From positions 40,691,201 to 40,755,200 of the forward strand of contig NC_065887.2 in the NCBI RefSeq assembly GCF_932274485.2: a stretch of DNA of 64,000 bases, given 5' to 3'. Below, one piece after another: positions 42,225-52,585 of the stretch (its first letter is position 1; each line of letters begins with the position of its first letter). The notes beneath the pieces are model-generated. The model was given only the letters and a program-made list of their open reading frames with translations, was not told the origin of the DNA and did no database searches. This stretch comes from Patella vulgata. Its lineage: Eukaryota; Mollusca; Gastropoda; Patellidae. Both the position numbers and the translations under genes were made by a program.

Positions 42225-43716
42225 TACTATTCAAAAAAAGTAGGGGATATTTGATTTTGGGGGCATAATACTAAAATATGCAAATGACTACGAAAAAAGT
42301 CACTATAGAACCTAACAGAAGAAACATTTCCAGTTACATGTGACGGCCAAACCGCATGGAATGCAGGTGATGCTTGGGATCATCATGGGGGTCCAACCCA
42401 AGATTTGCACGACTCTGACTTTGAATGTTACAGTCATTGTGGCATTGAATTCCAGGGTGGAAACATCAGTTTAATTGTTTTAGTGACCAGAAAACAAATT
42501 TTGATATGCGTCGGCTTACCCAAAATGAAAGGTTACGTGCCCTTGGCATGCTACAGATCGGCACAACACAGGTGGTTGTGGCGCGGACGATGAATGTTTC
42601 TCAGTCTGTCATAAGCAGGCTATGGTCCAGATACCGTGATACACAATCTGTACAGGACAGACCACGCTCAGGTCGACCAAGGGCCACAACTCAAGCCCAG
42701 GATCGATTTATCCGTACCTTGGCCTTGAGAAATCGTGTCATCACAGCAAATCAGATCAGCGCTCGTCTTCAAACAGACACTGGTGTGAGAGTGAGTAGCC
42801 AGACGATTCGGAATCGACTGCATAGGGGTCACCTTCGCGCCCGACGTCCTCGCGTGATCCCTTGTTTGAGAGATCATCACATTCAGGCAAGACGTCGTTG
42901 GTGTAGGGATCGTCAACACTGGGATAATCGACGCTGGAGCAATGTGATGTTTTCAGATGAGTCAAGGTTCACTGTTGATTTTTTGGACAGACGTAGGAGG
43001 GTGTGGCGTCGTCGAAACGAGCGCTTCCAAGACGTTAACGTCATCAGACATGATCGATTTGGGGGTGGTTCTGTTATGGTGTGGGGAGGCATCACTGTTG
43101 CTGGAAGAACGGCTTTACATGTTGTTGCAGGGCGTGTTACAGGCCAGTACTACCGGGACAACATCTTGGCAGTCCATGTTGTGCCATTCGCACGACGTCA
43201 TGGCCGCCGTTTCATCTTCCAGGATGACAACGCAAGATGTCACAGGGCCAGGATCGTTACAGGTTACCTCCAACAACAGCACTGAGTCCCGACCTCTCCC
43301 CCATCGAGCATGTCTGGGACATGCTTGGACAGAGGTTACGTCAACGTCAACAACGTCCTGCCAATGTCCAAGAACTTGCTGCTGCGTTGCAACAGGAATG
43401 GGACAATCTGGACCAAAATGACCTTAGACGTCTCATTAGGAGTATGCCACGTCGGATCAATGCTTGTTTGGCAAACAGAGGAGGATTTACCCGTTACTGA
43501 CTTGGTTGTGATGCTGTGGTAACTTTGCTGTTTGACCCCGGGTATCATTTTACCCTTATAATGGTCAGTCTGTGCCTTACTTAGTCTAACGATCATTTGG
43601 AATAAATCGATGAATGTGAACTTCATTTCATTTTGTCATTTCTTTCTTCGTCAGTTTCATTAGGTGACTTTAATAACACTTAAAAATCAAATATCCCCTA
43701 CTTTTTTTGAATAGTA
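42225..43716 (+). mobile_element. Tc1-family transposon, copy 3
   Basis: 1492 bp with the same TIRs (TACTATTC...) as copies 1 and 2 and TA duplications at 42223-42224 and 43717-43718. Inserted within the 21-bp minisatellite: joining the flanks restores a repeat of the 'agaacaatatagtactaatac' type. A short deletion in the 5' leader near 42350 is private to this copy. Confidence 0.95.
42506..43500 (+). pseudogene. Tc1 DD34E transposase, broken copy 3
   Basis: Most complete copy in the window. Reading from ATG 42506: first helix-turn-helix at residues 7-47, GRPR linker at 56-59, second DNA-binding helices at about 66-110, first catalytic Asp at 151 (FSDESRF), GGGSVMVWGG at 186-195 and second Asp at 241 (QDDNARCH). 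A 25-bp deletion after residue 258 (near 43281) then shifts the frame. Its ends share the trinucleotide 'cag', consistent with microhomology joining. The remaining C-terminus, including SPIEHVW with the third acid, is read in another frame to 43500. Expected full length is about 346 residues, normal for Tc1 transposases. Confidence 0.93.
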
Positions 43717-43717
43717 T

Positions 43718-43775
43718 AGTACTAATACAAAACAATGTAGTACTAATACATAACAATGTAGTACTAATACATAAC
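43718..43775. repeat. 21-bp minisatellite fragment
   Basis: Two to three units of 'tagtactaatacaaaacaatg', same as at 3483-3870. It ends where a 5'-truncated SINE-B begins. Confidence 0.85.
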
Positions 43776-43947
43776 CCCCGGTTGTACGTGACAAGGAGTA
43801 GGGTCGCCTGTCCAACCTCGTGGGTTTTCTACGGGTCCTCCGGTTTCCCCCCACTGCTAAAGACCCCTACGCGCAAGCGAATTATTGAAATAAAATTGAA
43901 CCATGTTTTAGTCCCGAAATGACCTAGTTTGTGTCGAGTGGACGTTG
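43776..43947 (+). mobile_element. SINE-B, 5'-truncated
   Basis: Starts at 'cccggttgtacgtgacaagg' and ends at 'gtgtcgagtggacgtt' without CT tail. A further scrap ('ctcccactgctaaagacgcatg..aattattgaaataaa') lies at 44074-44119. Confidence 0.8.
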
Positions 43948-44162
43948 CAAAAACTGATCGGCCTGTGTCTTAATTTTACGACCGAGCGAAAAGAACACAA
44001 AGTAAGATCTTTGGAGAAATGTCCTATGTGCAAAGAGATTTCGTTAGAAACCGGCTGCTATTACTCCGATTCTCTCCCACTGCTAAAGACGCATGCCACA
44101 AAGGAATTATTGAAATAAAGAACTAGAATATCGTTTCGCAGAGGTGAAGAATCGAGATATTG

Positions 44163-44530
44163 TAAAAAAAATACCCCACGGTAAATTGTCGTACGTACAT
44201 GTCTTAGTTCTCAAGATTTTCTAAAACATTCTATTTTTTAAAAACTTAACGTGTAGCCGCTTAAACAATATGTAACTATAAGCACATACCGGGCTACACA
44301 TCAAGGATTTTAATAAGAAGTGAACATTACAGGTAGTAAGTAATAGTTTTATACAGCTAAAACCTTTCCCCGAAAAGAATTCAACTTTAATCGCTGAACC
44401 TATTTTATCGTCCCACCCGAACAAGCCAAGTGCTAAAAGGGGATTAAAATGCCGAATTTTATATTATATTTCTTAGATTGTCAAAAAGAGAAGAGTGAAA
44501 TGTATTTATGTTGTAACCATCTTATGCAGG
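44163..44530 (+). repeat. Dispersed repeat block X, copy 2, with extension
   Basis: 44163-44452 matches 3872-4134. The next ~75 bp ('ttagattgtcaaaaagagaag..gtatttatg') is not at 4.1 kb, but a diverged form of it occurs at 46450-46590. It is the insertion site of the SINE-B/SINE-A pair. Confidence 0.8.
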
Positions 44531-44531
44531 G

Positions 44532-44805
44532 GGGTTGGATGGCCGAATGGTTAGCACGTGCGTGCTGTATCATGCGGCCTGTCATTGAGTCAACTGGCGT
44601 GGTTTCGAATCTCCGGTTGTACGTGGCAAGGAGTAGGGTCGCCTGTCCAACCTCGTGGGTTTTCTCCGGGTCCTCCGGTTTCCTCCCACTGCTAAAGACC
44701 CTACGCACAAGCGAATTATTGAAATAAAATTAAACCATATGTTAGTCCCGAAATGACCTAGTTTGTGTCGAGTGGACGTTAAACCCCATTTCTCTCTCTC
44801 TCTCT
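44532..44805 (+). mobile_element. SINE-B, full length with TSD (reference copy)
   Basis: About 274 bp: short G-run, box A 'tggccgaatggttagcacg', a spacer, box B 'ggtttcgaatctccgg', then the central domain 'gtgggttttctccgggtcc' plus 'tccggtttcctcccac', the 'gcgaattattgaaataaa' and 'gacctagtttgtgtcgagtg' body, and a (CT)n tail. Target duplication 'ccatcttatgcag' lies at about 44518 and 44806. The central domain resembles the MetaSINE core as I recall it. Transcription would be by RNA polymerase III from boxes A and B. Confidence 0.93.
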
Positions 44806-46102
44806 CTCCATCTTATGCAGGAGTGAGGGCTTGACAAGGACAGCTGTGTAGTCGTTCGTATGGTACGAAAAACCGAGGCCCTGCGTACACATTGGCGTGC
44901 CGTAAAAGATCCCTTTACAGTTGGAATTCGATATAAGAGTAGGTCGTAGTGCCGCTGTCCGGGCAAAATTCCCCTTATAGCACACTACATGACGTATGCC
45001 CGTCTTCATTAGCCCAGTTCGGAGCAGACCAGTAGGACGGTAAACCCCATTTCATTTCATTTATGTAACCATCTTGTTTTTATCTTTAATCGCTGGATCT
45101 GTTTTTTGTTCGTCCGGTTTCCTCCCACTGCTAAAGACCCTACGCACAAGCGAATTATTGAAATAAAATTAAACCATATGTTAGTCCCGAAATGACCTAG
45201 TTTGTGTCGAGTGGACGTTAAACCCCATTTCTCTCTCTCTCTCTCCATCTTATGCAGGAGTGAGGGCTTGACAAGGACAGCTGTGTAGTCGTTCGTATGG
45301 TACGAAAAACCGAGGCCCTGCGTACACATTGGCGTGCCGTAAAAGATCCCTTTACAGTTGGAATTCGATATAAGAGTAGGTCGTAGTGCCGCTGTCCGGG
45401 CAAAATTCCCCTTATAGCACACTACATGACGTATGCCCGTCTTCATTAGCCCAGTTCGGAGCAGACCAGTAGGACGGTAAACCCCATTTCATTTCATTTT
45501 TGTAACCATCTTGTTTTTATCTTTAATCGCTGGATCTGTTTTTTGTTCGTCCGGTTTCCTCCCACTGCTAAAGACCCTACGCACAAGCGAATTATTGAAA
45601 TAAAATTAAATCATATGTTAGTCCCGAAATGACCTAGTTTGTGTCGAGTGGACGTTAAACCCCATTTCTCTCTCTCTCTCTCTCCATCTTATGCAGGAGT
45701 GAGGGCTTGAAAAGGACAGCTGTGTAGTCGTTCGTATGGTACGAAAAACCGAGGCCCTTCGTACACATTGGCGTGCCGTAAAAGATCCCTTTACAGTTGG
45801 AATTCGATATAAGAGTAGGCCGTAGTGCCGCTGTCCGGGCAAAATTCCCCTTATAGCACACTACATGACGTATGCCCGTCTTCATTAGCCCAGTTCGGAG
45901 CAGACCAGTAGGACGGTAAACCCCATTTCATTTCATTTTTGTAACCATCTTGTTTTTATCTTTAATCGCTGGATCTGTTTTTTGTTCGTCCGGTTTCCCC
46001 CCACTGCTAAAGACCCTACGCACAAGCGAATTATTGAAATAAAATTAAACCATATGTTAGTCCCGAAATGACCTAGTTTGTGTCGAGTGGACGTTAAACC
46101 CC

Positions 46103-46147
<45 letters not shown>

Positions 46148-46450
46148 TTATGCAGGAGTGAGGGCTTGACAAGGACAGCTGTGTAATCGTTCGTATGGTA
46201 CGAAAAACCGAGGCCCTGCGTACACATTGGCGTGCCGTAAAAGATCCCTTTACAGTTGGAATTCGATATAAGAGTAGGTCGTAGTGCCGCTGTCCGGGCA
46301 AAATTCCCCTTATAGCACACTACATGACGTATGCCCGTCTTCATTAGCCCAGTTCGGAGCAGACCAGTAGGACGGTAAACCCCATTTCATTTCATTTTTG
46401 TAACCATCTTGTTTTTATCTTTAATCGCTGGATCTGTTTTTTGTTCGTCC
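44675..46450 (+). repeat. Four-unit tandem array (437-460 bp) of SINE pieces
   Basis: Each unit has the SINE-B 3' half (from 'ccggtttcctcccac') with CT tail, then 'ccatcttatgcag', then a 5'-truncated SINE-A ('gagtgagggcttgacaagg' to 'catttcatttcat'), then a ~60-bp linker ending 'ttttttgttcgtcc'. Unit starts are about 44675, 45114, 45551 and 45990, and the array ends at 46450. Units are almost identical; the main difference is CT-tract length (longest in unit four, about 46107-46142). Frames of 74-129 codons on the minus strand repeat with the unit and are not genes. Confidence 0.95.
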
Positions 46451-46714
46451 TACCCGAACGGGCGAAGTGCTAAAGGAGATTACAATATGTATCTTAGTTT
46501 GTCAAAAATAGAAGTTTTATTTCCTAATTTAGACGTGAATCAACATGAAAGAATTGTATTTATGCTGTCAGCTTCCTGTTTTCTTGATGGAAATACTAAG
46601 CGATGTGGAATCGTAATGGACACTTTAATAGCTTGTCAAAACACTCTAGATGGTCTTTATTTACATACGGGAGAATCTATTGTTGCCAATATCAGCTTGA
46701 CCCGCATCCTCTAA
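46451..46714 (+). other. Diverged block-X-like flank with a 76-codon open frame
   Basis: 46451-46590 resembles the end of block X plus its extension ('acccgaac..gc.aagtgctaaa', 'ttagtttgtcaaaaatagaag', 'ttgtatttatgctgt'). An open frame from ATG 46486 to TAA 46712 reads MYLSLSKIEVLFPN and so on (76 codons), with no recognised family. It overlaps the repeat, so it may be a degraded element reading frame. Confidence 0.35.
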
Positions 46715-47400
46715 TATAAATAATCTTAATGCTCGCTAATCACCCCAAAGGCTCTTCATGTATGAGTCACTGGGATTAAAACTTCAGACGTTTTCAATAT
46801 TGATTAAAATTACAGACGTTTTCAATATTAAGGTTGAACTTTAAAATAGATCGTTTAAACTGTCAAGGTTCGTGTTGGATGGTTGCATCAGCGACGTATT
46901 TATTGTGGGGGTGGGGGGAGAAGTGACACACCCAAAAAGAAAACAAACGTACTCACAATAATGATGTTAAATTAGCGCCAAAATAACAATCTGCTGCGCT
47001 CCGATATTAATTTACGGAATTTCAAAATATCGAGTTCGAATCCCCAAGTCCCATCAGCCCCCGCCTCGGTTTTGTGAAATGGTGAATTACTACTGCCTAT
47101 CTATTGCAATGACAAAACGTTCGAAATGTCTTTGGATTCTGAGATCCCTGTTCAAAAGTATACTGATTCTTACTAATATTGGAAGTTCTTATAGCTAACA
47201 GTTTTCATTTGGAAACTTCGTTAGCGGTATTTTATTTTGTCTTTGTATAATTGCGCAATAAATAATTGTGTAGGTAGGACTACTGGCTTTACGCTCTCTT
47301 AACCTCACGCGTTTGACAAATAAATCCACGCGTTTAAGCCGCTGGCCAAACATTTTATTTTCTCACAACACAAAAGATGACAGTCCGGAGCAAATGTCAT
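46715..47400. other. Unique sequence
   Basis: Small duplication 'ttcaatatt.a...ttacagacgttttcaatatt' near 46790-46830 and a G-run at 46906-46919. No gene supported. Confidence 0.35.
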
Positions 47401-47592
47401 TTATTTCTTGCTCGTGCTGGCTTCGTCACGTGCTAAATAATAAATTCTGTATGAAATTGGTAGGTTGTCCAAATGCCGTTTGTAATTGGTTTGTGGGTTA
47501 GTTGGGTCAAAGTATATAATGTCTGACACAAGACTTGAATGTAATACAGTAATTGTTACTGGAGTACGGGGCAGTTCGTCCTTAGGGAACAT
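47401..47592 (-). CDS. Weak candidate terminal exon or chance frame
   Basis: A minus-strand frame (MFPKDELPRTPVTI..., about 63 codons) ends in TAA at 47401 and is followed within about 50 nt by an AATAAA-type signal (47355-47362, antisense). The acceptor side is weak (ccctaag/GACG). No family recognised; chance is quite possible. Confidence 0.15.
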   Translation of the reverse strand: MFPKDELPRTPVTITVLHSSLVSDIIYFDPTNPQTNYKRHLDNLPISYRIYYLARDEASTSKK

Positions 47593-47742
47593 TGATATCA
47601 CTAGTCGTTCAAAATTAACATAGTGTTAGATTACCACGGAGAGTAGAGAGGGAAGGGAATACCACCGCAAACCATTTTTCATCCCTTTTATCTTTTGAAA
47701 CATATTATCTGTTATATTTATTGTCAAACAGAATTAGATACA

Positions 47743-47946
47743 AATGAAATGAAATGGGGTTTAACGTCCTATTGTTCTGCTCCAATTGGGCTAATGAAGA
47801 CGGAAATTGCGACCTGACAGCGATACTAACTGACTACTTTTAAATCGAATTCTAACTGCTAAGGGTTCTTTTACGTGGATGCCATTGTGTACATGGAACT
47901 TCGAGATAAGCGAGCCAACGTCTTACTCACTGAGCCACCGTGGTTC
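47743..47946 (-). mobile_element. SINE-A, internally deleted
   Basis: Antisense tail 'aatgaaatgaaatggggttta', body to 'ttacgtggatgccattgtgtacatgg', then direct joining to the head 'gcgagccaacgtcttactcactgagccaccgtgg'. The piece between is missing. Confidence 0.85.
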
Positions 47947-48174
47947 AAGAATCTGATACTATTTACAGTGATTACAGGGCAAGCACTAACAACAGGAAGA
48001 CAATAAGACAGTTGTCGTAAATTGTTTGAATGATAACTGGAGTAGGGAATATGAATACGGCGCTAAAATATAATAGCATTGACCATGGCATTGACTATGC
48101 GACGTTGCTACGAATTCACCTGAGCTGCATTGTAACCGGTCCCTGTTTTTGTCCCCGTTTTCTTTCCGAGGCAG

Positions 48175-48360
48175 ATCTTATAATCATTTCAAGATAAGAT
48201 ATTATATACATACACCAACATATTACAGTAATTACAGTGAATTATTACAGATTACGTTTCCAATGAAACCAATTAGGGGTACAATGGTGGGGAATGTTGA
48301 TGATGGGACCTTTTGCTTAAATGTAATACTATATAAATATACTATAGGGATTATCAAGAA
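48175..48360 (+). CDS. Weak candidate internal exon
   Basis: A long pyrimidine tract (ccctgtttttgtccccgttttctttccgaggcag) precedes a frame open for 61 codons to an AA/GTATGT donor. The second half reads protein-like (TFPMKPIRGTMVGNVDDGTF), but the first half is a Tyr-rich, low-complexity 'ttacag' repeat. No family recognised. Confidence 0.18.
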
Positions 48361-49313
48361 GTATGTATTTTCAGAGAGCGTAGGGAAGACATCATAGAGT
48401 GGTCCTAGAGGGACATTTAGCCGCCTCGGCTTAGATCCCGGGAATCAGACATCATACAGGTTCTTAGTAGGACGTATAGCCTCCTCGCTTAAAGGCCGGG
48501 ATAGAGTTTCGGCCGTTCTGGGCTTGTTAAACTCGGGTATCATAAGAACTCGTAATGTAAAATCAGAGATGTTGTAGTTTCCTGTATTCCATATATAAAC
48601 ATAGTTATAGCGATAAAGTGTTCCAGAGTTAATATCCTTGAAGTTTTATACACAGCGTAAAAGTCCTAACAAGACGCAGGATAGCGTCACTAGCCGTTTT
48701 CTGGAAATTCGTGACTAGGATAGTGTCACATAAACAGTTAATTATCGATTCCGATATATTTCGCTGATTGGAAAAACATCTAAAACAACCCGTCAACTTT
48801 GATTCCGGTCACAAACGGATGACCAGAAGGTAACGCGAGATGCGATTTGACCGCATATAGTGCGAACACCGCGTAGTAAAAACCAGATGTATCAAAATCT
48901 TATCCTTAAAATTCTGATTGGAAGATATTGATATTGTGTCCTAAACTGATAGCACCCATTTTATATGGTACAGAGCATCCCCTGACACGATCAATCAGTC
49001 AATCGAGTTTTTTTAGATGGGAATAATCAAGTACCACTGGCCATTTTGATAATAATAACCAAGATGTATCAGTCAGATATTAGACTGTTTTTCAGATCAT
49101 ATTTCTACTAGTAGTTCATATCTTAACTATTAATCACGTTTCATCGAGGGGGTTTTAAAGGGAAGCCAGTCATGTTATCTTCCTATAACAAGATAAACTA
49201 GGCTTATGTTTATAAAATCCGGATTACGAGAGAATTTAATATGGCCAATAAAAGCTTTATATCACTTCCAATTACCCCTTGGCCTGATAATCACAGATAA
49301 AATGTCCACTTAC
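48361..49313. other. Unique sequence
   Basis: No repeat or gene supported. Confidence 0.35.
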
Positions 49314-49517
49314 AGTCGGGGTTGGTAGGAGGACAATTTACTCGCCGCAGAGCTAATTTTCGTTACAAGTTTATTTCTTCCGTTCATAATTGGATACAAG
49401 TTGTCTTGGTCACCGAGGGTATCGCAGTTCTTATGTCGTCTTGTATAGAAAGGACGCTCCACGCGACTCAAAATATCTTTAACCAATGTATTGGACGTTA
49501 AAAATTGTAATAAAAAA
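49314..49517 (-). CDS. Candidate internal exon with canonical splice sites
   Basis: On the minus strand a strong acceptor (gggattttttgtag) opens a frame of 67 codons that ends at CT/GTAAGT, a near-ideal donor, two bases before an in-frame stop. Exon phases are 2 in and 2 out (one base completes the incoming codon; two are carried on). The peptide contains TSNTLVKDILSRVERPFY, then NCDTLGDQDNLYPIMNG. The VKDIL core recalls EH1/TN-type repressor motifs of homeobox proteins, but no homeodomain is seen nearby, so that is only a resemblance. It is the best-bordered internal exon candidate here. Confidence 0.32.
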
Positions 49518-49594
49518 CTACAAAAAATCCCGACGTTGTATCTCAAACTATAGGCTACGATATCCCCATATATCCAGATGATTTCCGAACTGTC

Positions 49595-49728
49595 CATCTC
49601 CAGGTCACCCGGTTTCCTCCAACTGCTAAGATGCAAGCGTATCATGGAAATAGAATTGAACCATACGTTAGTCCGGAAATGCCATAGTTTGTGTCGAGTG
49701 GACGTTAAACGCAGTTTGTTTTCTCTCC
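49595..49728 (+). mobile_element. SINE-B 3' half, old
   Basis: From 'tccatctccaggtcacccggtttcctcc' to 'tagtttgtgtcgagtggacgtt'; the tail is replaced by 'tttgttttctctc'. Confidence 0.7.
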
Positions 49729-50171
49729 CCCCTATCGTCTCTGCCTGGACTACCTTTTCAAGCCCTGTTCAAGTCTATCAACCAGAAAAGTTTCTAAGAT
49801 AACATCCGTCAACGATAGAACATTAGGTGAAAGCGAACAGCTAGTCTAACAAGCGGAAGCCGAAAACCTTGAACCTGAGATACGTGCAGTACATCGCTCG
49901 CTAAGCACGGTTAACCAGACTTCAGCTTCGTCGGTCAACTTGATGCGTTTGGTTAATCTAAATTAGTATTAGATCTGTCAGATTGCTGGAACTTTAAACC
50001 CATGTAACATTTTCCCGACGTGTTCGGACTTTTCGTTTGGGGATCGGTTCATCCTTGTGTTTAGGTTTACAAATGGTATATACCTTTGACGAAGGGGTTG
50101 TGTGTAACAACAGTATTTAGGGTAGGCAGAATTTTAATTTGGACGATCTTTATTATGAAGAAGAGGGCTCT

Positions 50172-50397
50172 AGATCATAAGGATCTGTCATTGGATCAAG
50201 TGGTGTGGTTTCGATTCCCCGCTTGTAAGTGACTATAGGGTTGCCTGCTCAAACCTCCGGAGGTTTCCCCCAAGTCCTCCGTATTCTTCCCACTACTAAA
50301 TACCCCATACGCACAAGCGAATTATTGACATGTAATTGAAACATAATATGTTGATCTCAAAATGTTACCTAGTTTGTGTCGAGTGGACATTAATCCT
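50172..50397 (+). mobile_element. SINE-B, old copy
   Basis: 'ctgtcattggatcaagtggtgtggtttcgattcccc', decayed central domain, 'acgcacaagcgaattattgacat' and 'tagtttgtgtcgagtggacatt'. Box A is missing. Confidence 0.75.
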
Positions 50398-50937
50398 TTT
50401 GAAATAACCCCTTAGGTCCGCCTAATGTTTCGTAATCTGACCTTGTATTTTGAAAGAATTTTAATTTGAACAATCCATAATATGTAACAGTATTGTTGAC
50501 AAATCACGTCAAATTAAAATTATTTCCACCGATCGAAAAATGTAACGGGACTTCGCTGCTGTTTGGATAAGTCCTTTCCTTTCTGAATTTTTATAGTATG
50601 ACTATTTTATAAATATTGTTTCAATGTCGCTTTATCATATATTAATAATAACTCTCCGGGCTGTGTTAGAATATGTATTCCTGTTTTCACAATTACCGGA
50701 TATTGCCTCTGTCAAGTCGTGAAAATCACCAAATCTTTCCCGGATTAATTCCTGCGATACGCGGGACATTATGATGATTGCAATTCTATGAAACCCGGCG
50801 ATTATTAATCAGTGATCAGCTTTACATTAAAATAGAACCAGCAGGGATGAGCCGTATTAAAAAGATATCTGGAACTAATAACAAAAATAGCGTATATTTG
50901 CCCGTGTACACCGTTTACAATCTTCGTAAAGGCCCAA
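50398..50937. other. Unique AT-rich sequence
   Basis: No feature supported. Confidence 0.35.
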
Positions 50938-51160
50938 AAAGAACCATCTATACAGCTCAGATTGCCGAGGCTTCGATCAGAAAGTCCTTTAACGTTCACT
51001 GACAGCGAACCATCTCCCATACAGCTCTAATTATGCCGGCGTCGACCAGAAATACCGGTGGTCTAGACACTGTGTGCAAACCACTACTCAAAACAGCTCT
51101 AATTATCTCGGTGTCGAGCTGAAAGACCTGTGGACTGGACCCTGTGTACGAACCATAAAC
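50938..51160. repeat. ~72-bp tandem repeat, three units
   Basis: Units share 'gaacca(t)..acagctctaattat(g/c)(c/t)cggcgtcga(c/g)c(a/t)gaaa' and 'gtgg(t/a)ctagac..tgtgtgcaaacca'. Open frames on both strands here follow the repeat. Confidence 0.65.
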
Positions 51161-51264
51161 CTTGAATTGTCCCGGCTTGGACGAGTAGTAGTAGATGGTG
51201 GATTAACGTCTGTTTCCACGCTAGTGATATCGCATCTAGGAAGCAGGTCAAGTAGAAACTTCTC
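51161..51264 (-). CDS. Weak candidate exon upstream of 49314
   Basis: A good minus-strand acceptor (cttactctaatatacag) opens EKFLLDLLPRCDITSV and a Pro/Thr/Ser-rich end (NPPSTTTRPSRDNS). A weak donor (AAG/GTTTAT) leaves two bases of a codon, which fits the phase of the candidate exon at 49314-49517. It lies at the edge of a tandem repeat, so coding is uncertain. Confidence 0.18.
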
Positions 51265-51650
51265 CTGTATATTAGAGTAAGATTTTGCAGTCTTAACTTT
51301 TGTCAAAGATCACGTGGATATTTTGGGTTGAAAAGCAAATTAACTATCGGTGGCTGGGTGGAGTGCTTACGGGCACAACCAGCTAATTGACCATATTCAC
51401 AATTCACCACACACTCGTTACTTTACATGTCCCATCGAATTCGTCCATTCAAATGTTTAATTTTTAGTTTCAATTTGCTTCTTCATATTGACCTTCATAT
51501 TGAAATTCATCCATTAAATTGTATTCTTTTGGCCGGAAAATACAGATTTTATACAATAGCAGTGCACGTATCGTTTTTGTTTCCCTTATATACTTCTACG
51601 CTCATTGATTTCTGTTCCTGATCCCGAGATCAATTATTGACAAGTTCTAG

Positions 51651-51767
51651 ATTAACTACTCTGACTTTTCTTCACTGGGTTCATTCGATCAGTGGGGATT
51701 CTATAGGGAGAAACAATCATGTTTGAAGTTCGTCTGTGTTGATGATGACACCCGTCCGCTTATTCAG
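51651..51767 (+). CDS. Candidate internal exon, plus strand
   Basis: Between an acceptor-like 'gacaagttctag' and a good donor (ATTCAG/GTGACG), a 39-codon frame reads INYSDFSSLGSFDQWG, then CLKFVCVDDDTRPLIQ. Both borders are phase 0, and stops occur just outside both. No family recognised. It lies 390 bp from a minus-strand candidate, so at least one of them is false or two genes interleave. Confidence 0.25.
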
Positions 51768-52585
51768 GTGACGACCCCCTGAGGTAAACTTTTGTGTGTA
51801 GGATGAAATTGCCACAATTGTGACACAGATGGACCGGAAACCTTTGATTTAGGTCTAAATATTTATTAATTCATCTTAGTCTGCAATCGACACTCCTCGG
51901 TAGATTCCGATATTTTTACTCGGATAACATGCAGCAGAAGAGTCAACCTAGAAAGTAGGAGATATTATCCCATTAAGATGACGCCTACTTGAAAAACAAT
52001 CCTAAGCTATTTACGCGGGTGAAATCGTTCAATGACATTTCTTTCCTGTCGGCAGAGTAAGAAAACTATCGTTGTTGTTTTTTAATTTGAAGTTTACCGA
52101 TGAATACCCATTCCCGGGGTATCGCGACAACCTTAATGTAAATGTCGTATTTTAAAACTGACCCACCTACAGCCATGTCATTTAATAAATGAAGCCAGAC
52201 GTCCATTCAGCGGCAAAGCAAATCAACGCATCGTAATAAATTAAATCGATATACATGTGTTCATTTTCACCTTCGGCATTTAGCTCGACATAACGTAAAA
52301 AATATAGGTAGAAGAACCTGAACGAAGGGCGACATTGAAATAACTCCAGCGCTTCCGGTTTTCCTTATTAGAATGGAAGACATAGCTATAGCGTTGGTCG
52401 GTCGGTCGGTCGGATAATATGTTGGGTTTTTTTTGTCTTGTGGTTTGTAGTTTAAGATCGAAAGAACTAATGAATTCATCCTTTAATAAATATATCGATA
52501 TTTGTAATCTTTTGTAATGTCATTTTAAATGCCTTAAGTGTTTATATTCATTTCAGCGCATTTGTAGCTTAGGCACTGCGTCAGA
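51768..52585. other. Unique sequence
   Basis: A (GGTC)n microsatellite-like run at 52395-52413. A minus-strand ATG segment (about 52386 down to 52276; MSSILIRKTGSAGV...) ending near a possible AAG/GTGAAA donor is noted but unsupported. Confidence 0.35.

Noticed and set aside
44742-46344. Series of similar 74-129 codon minus-strand frames that could look like a gene family
   Set aside because: They recur exactly with the SINE tandem array and translate SINE-A antisense sequence.
49310-49645. Whole 111-codon minus frame as a single gene
   Set aside because: Its first ~17 codons lie in an antisense SINE-B; only the part between the acceptor and donor is kept as an exon candidate.
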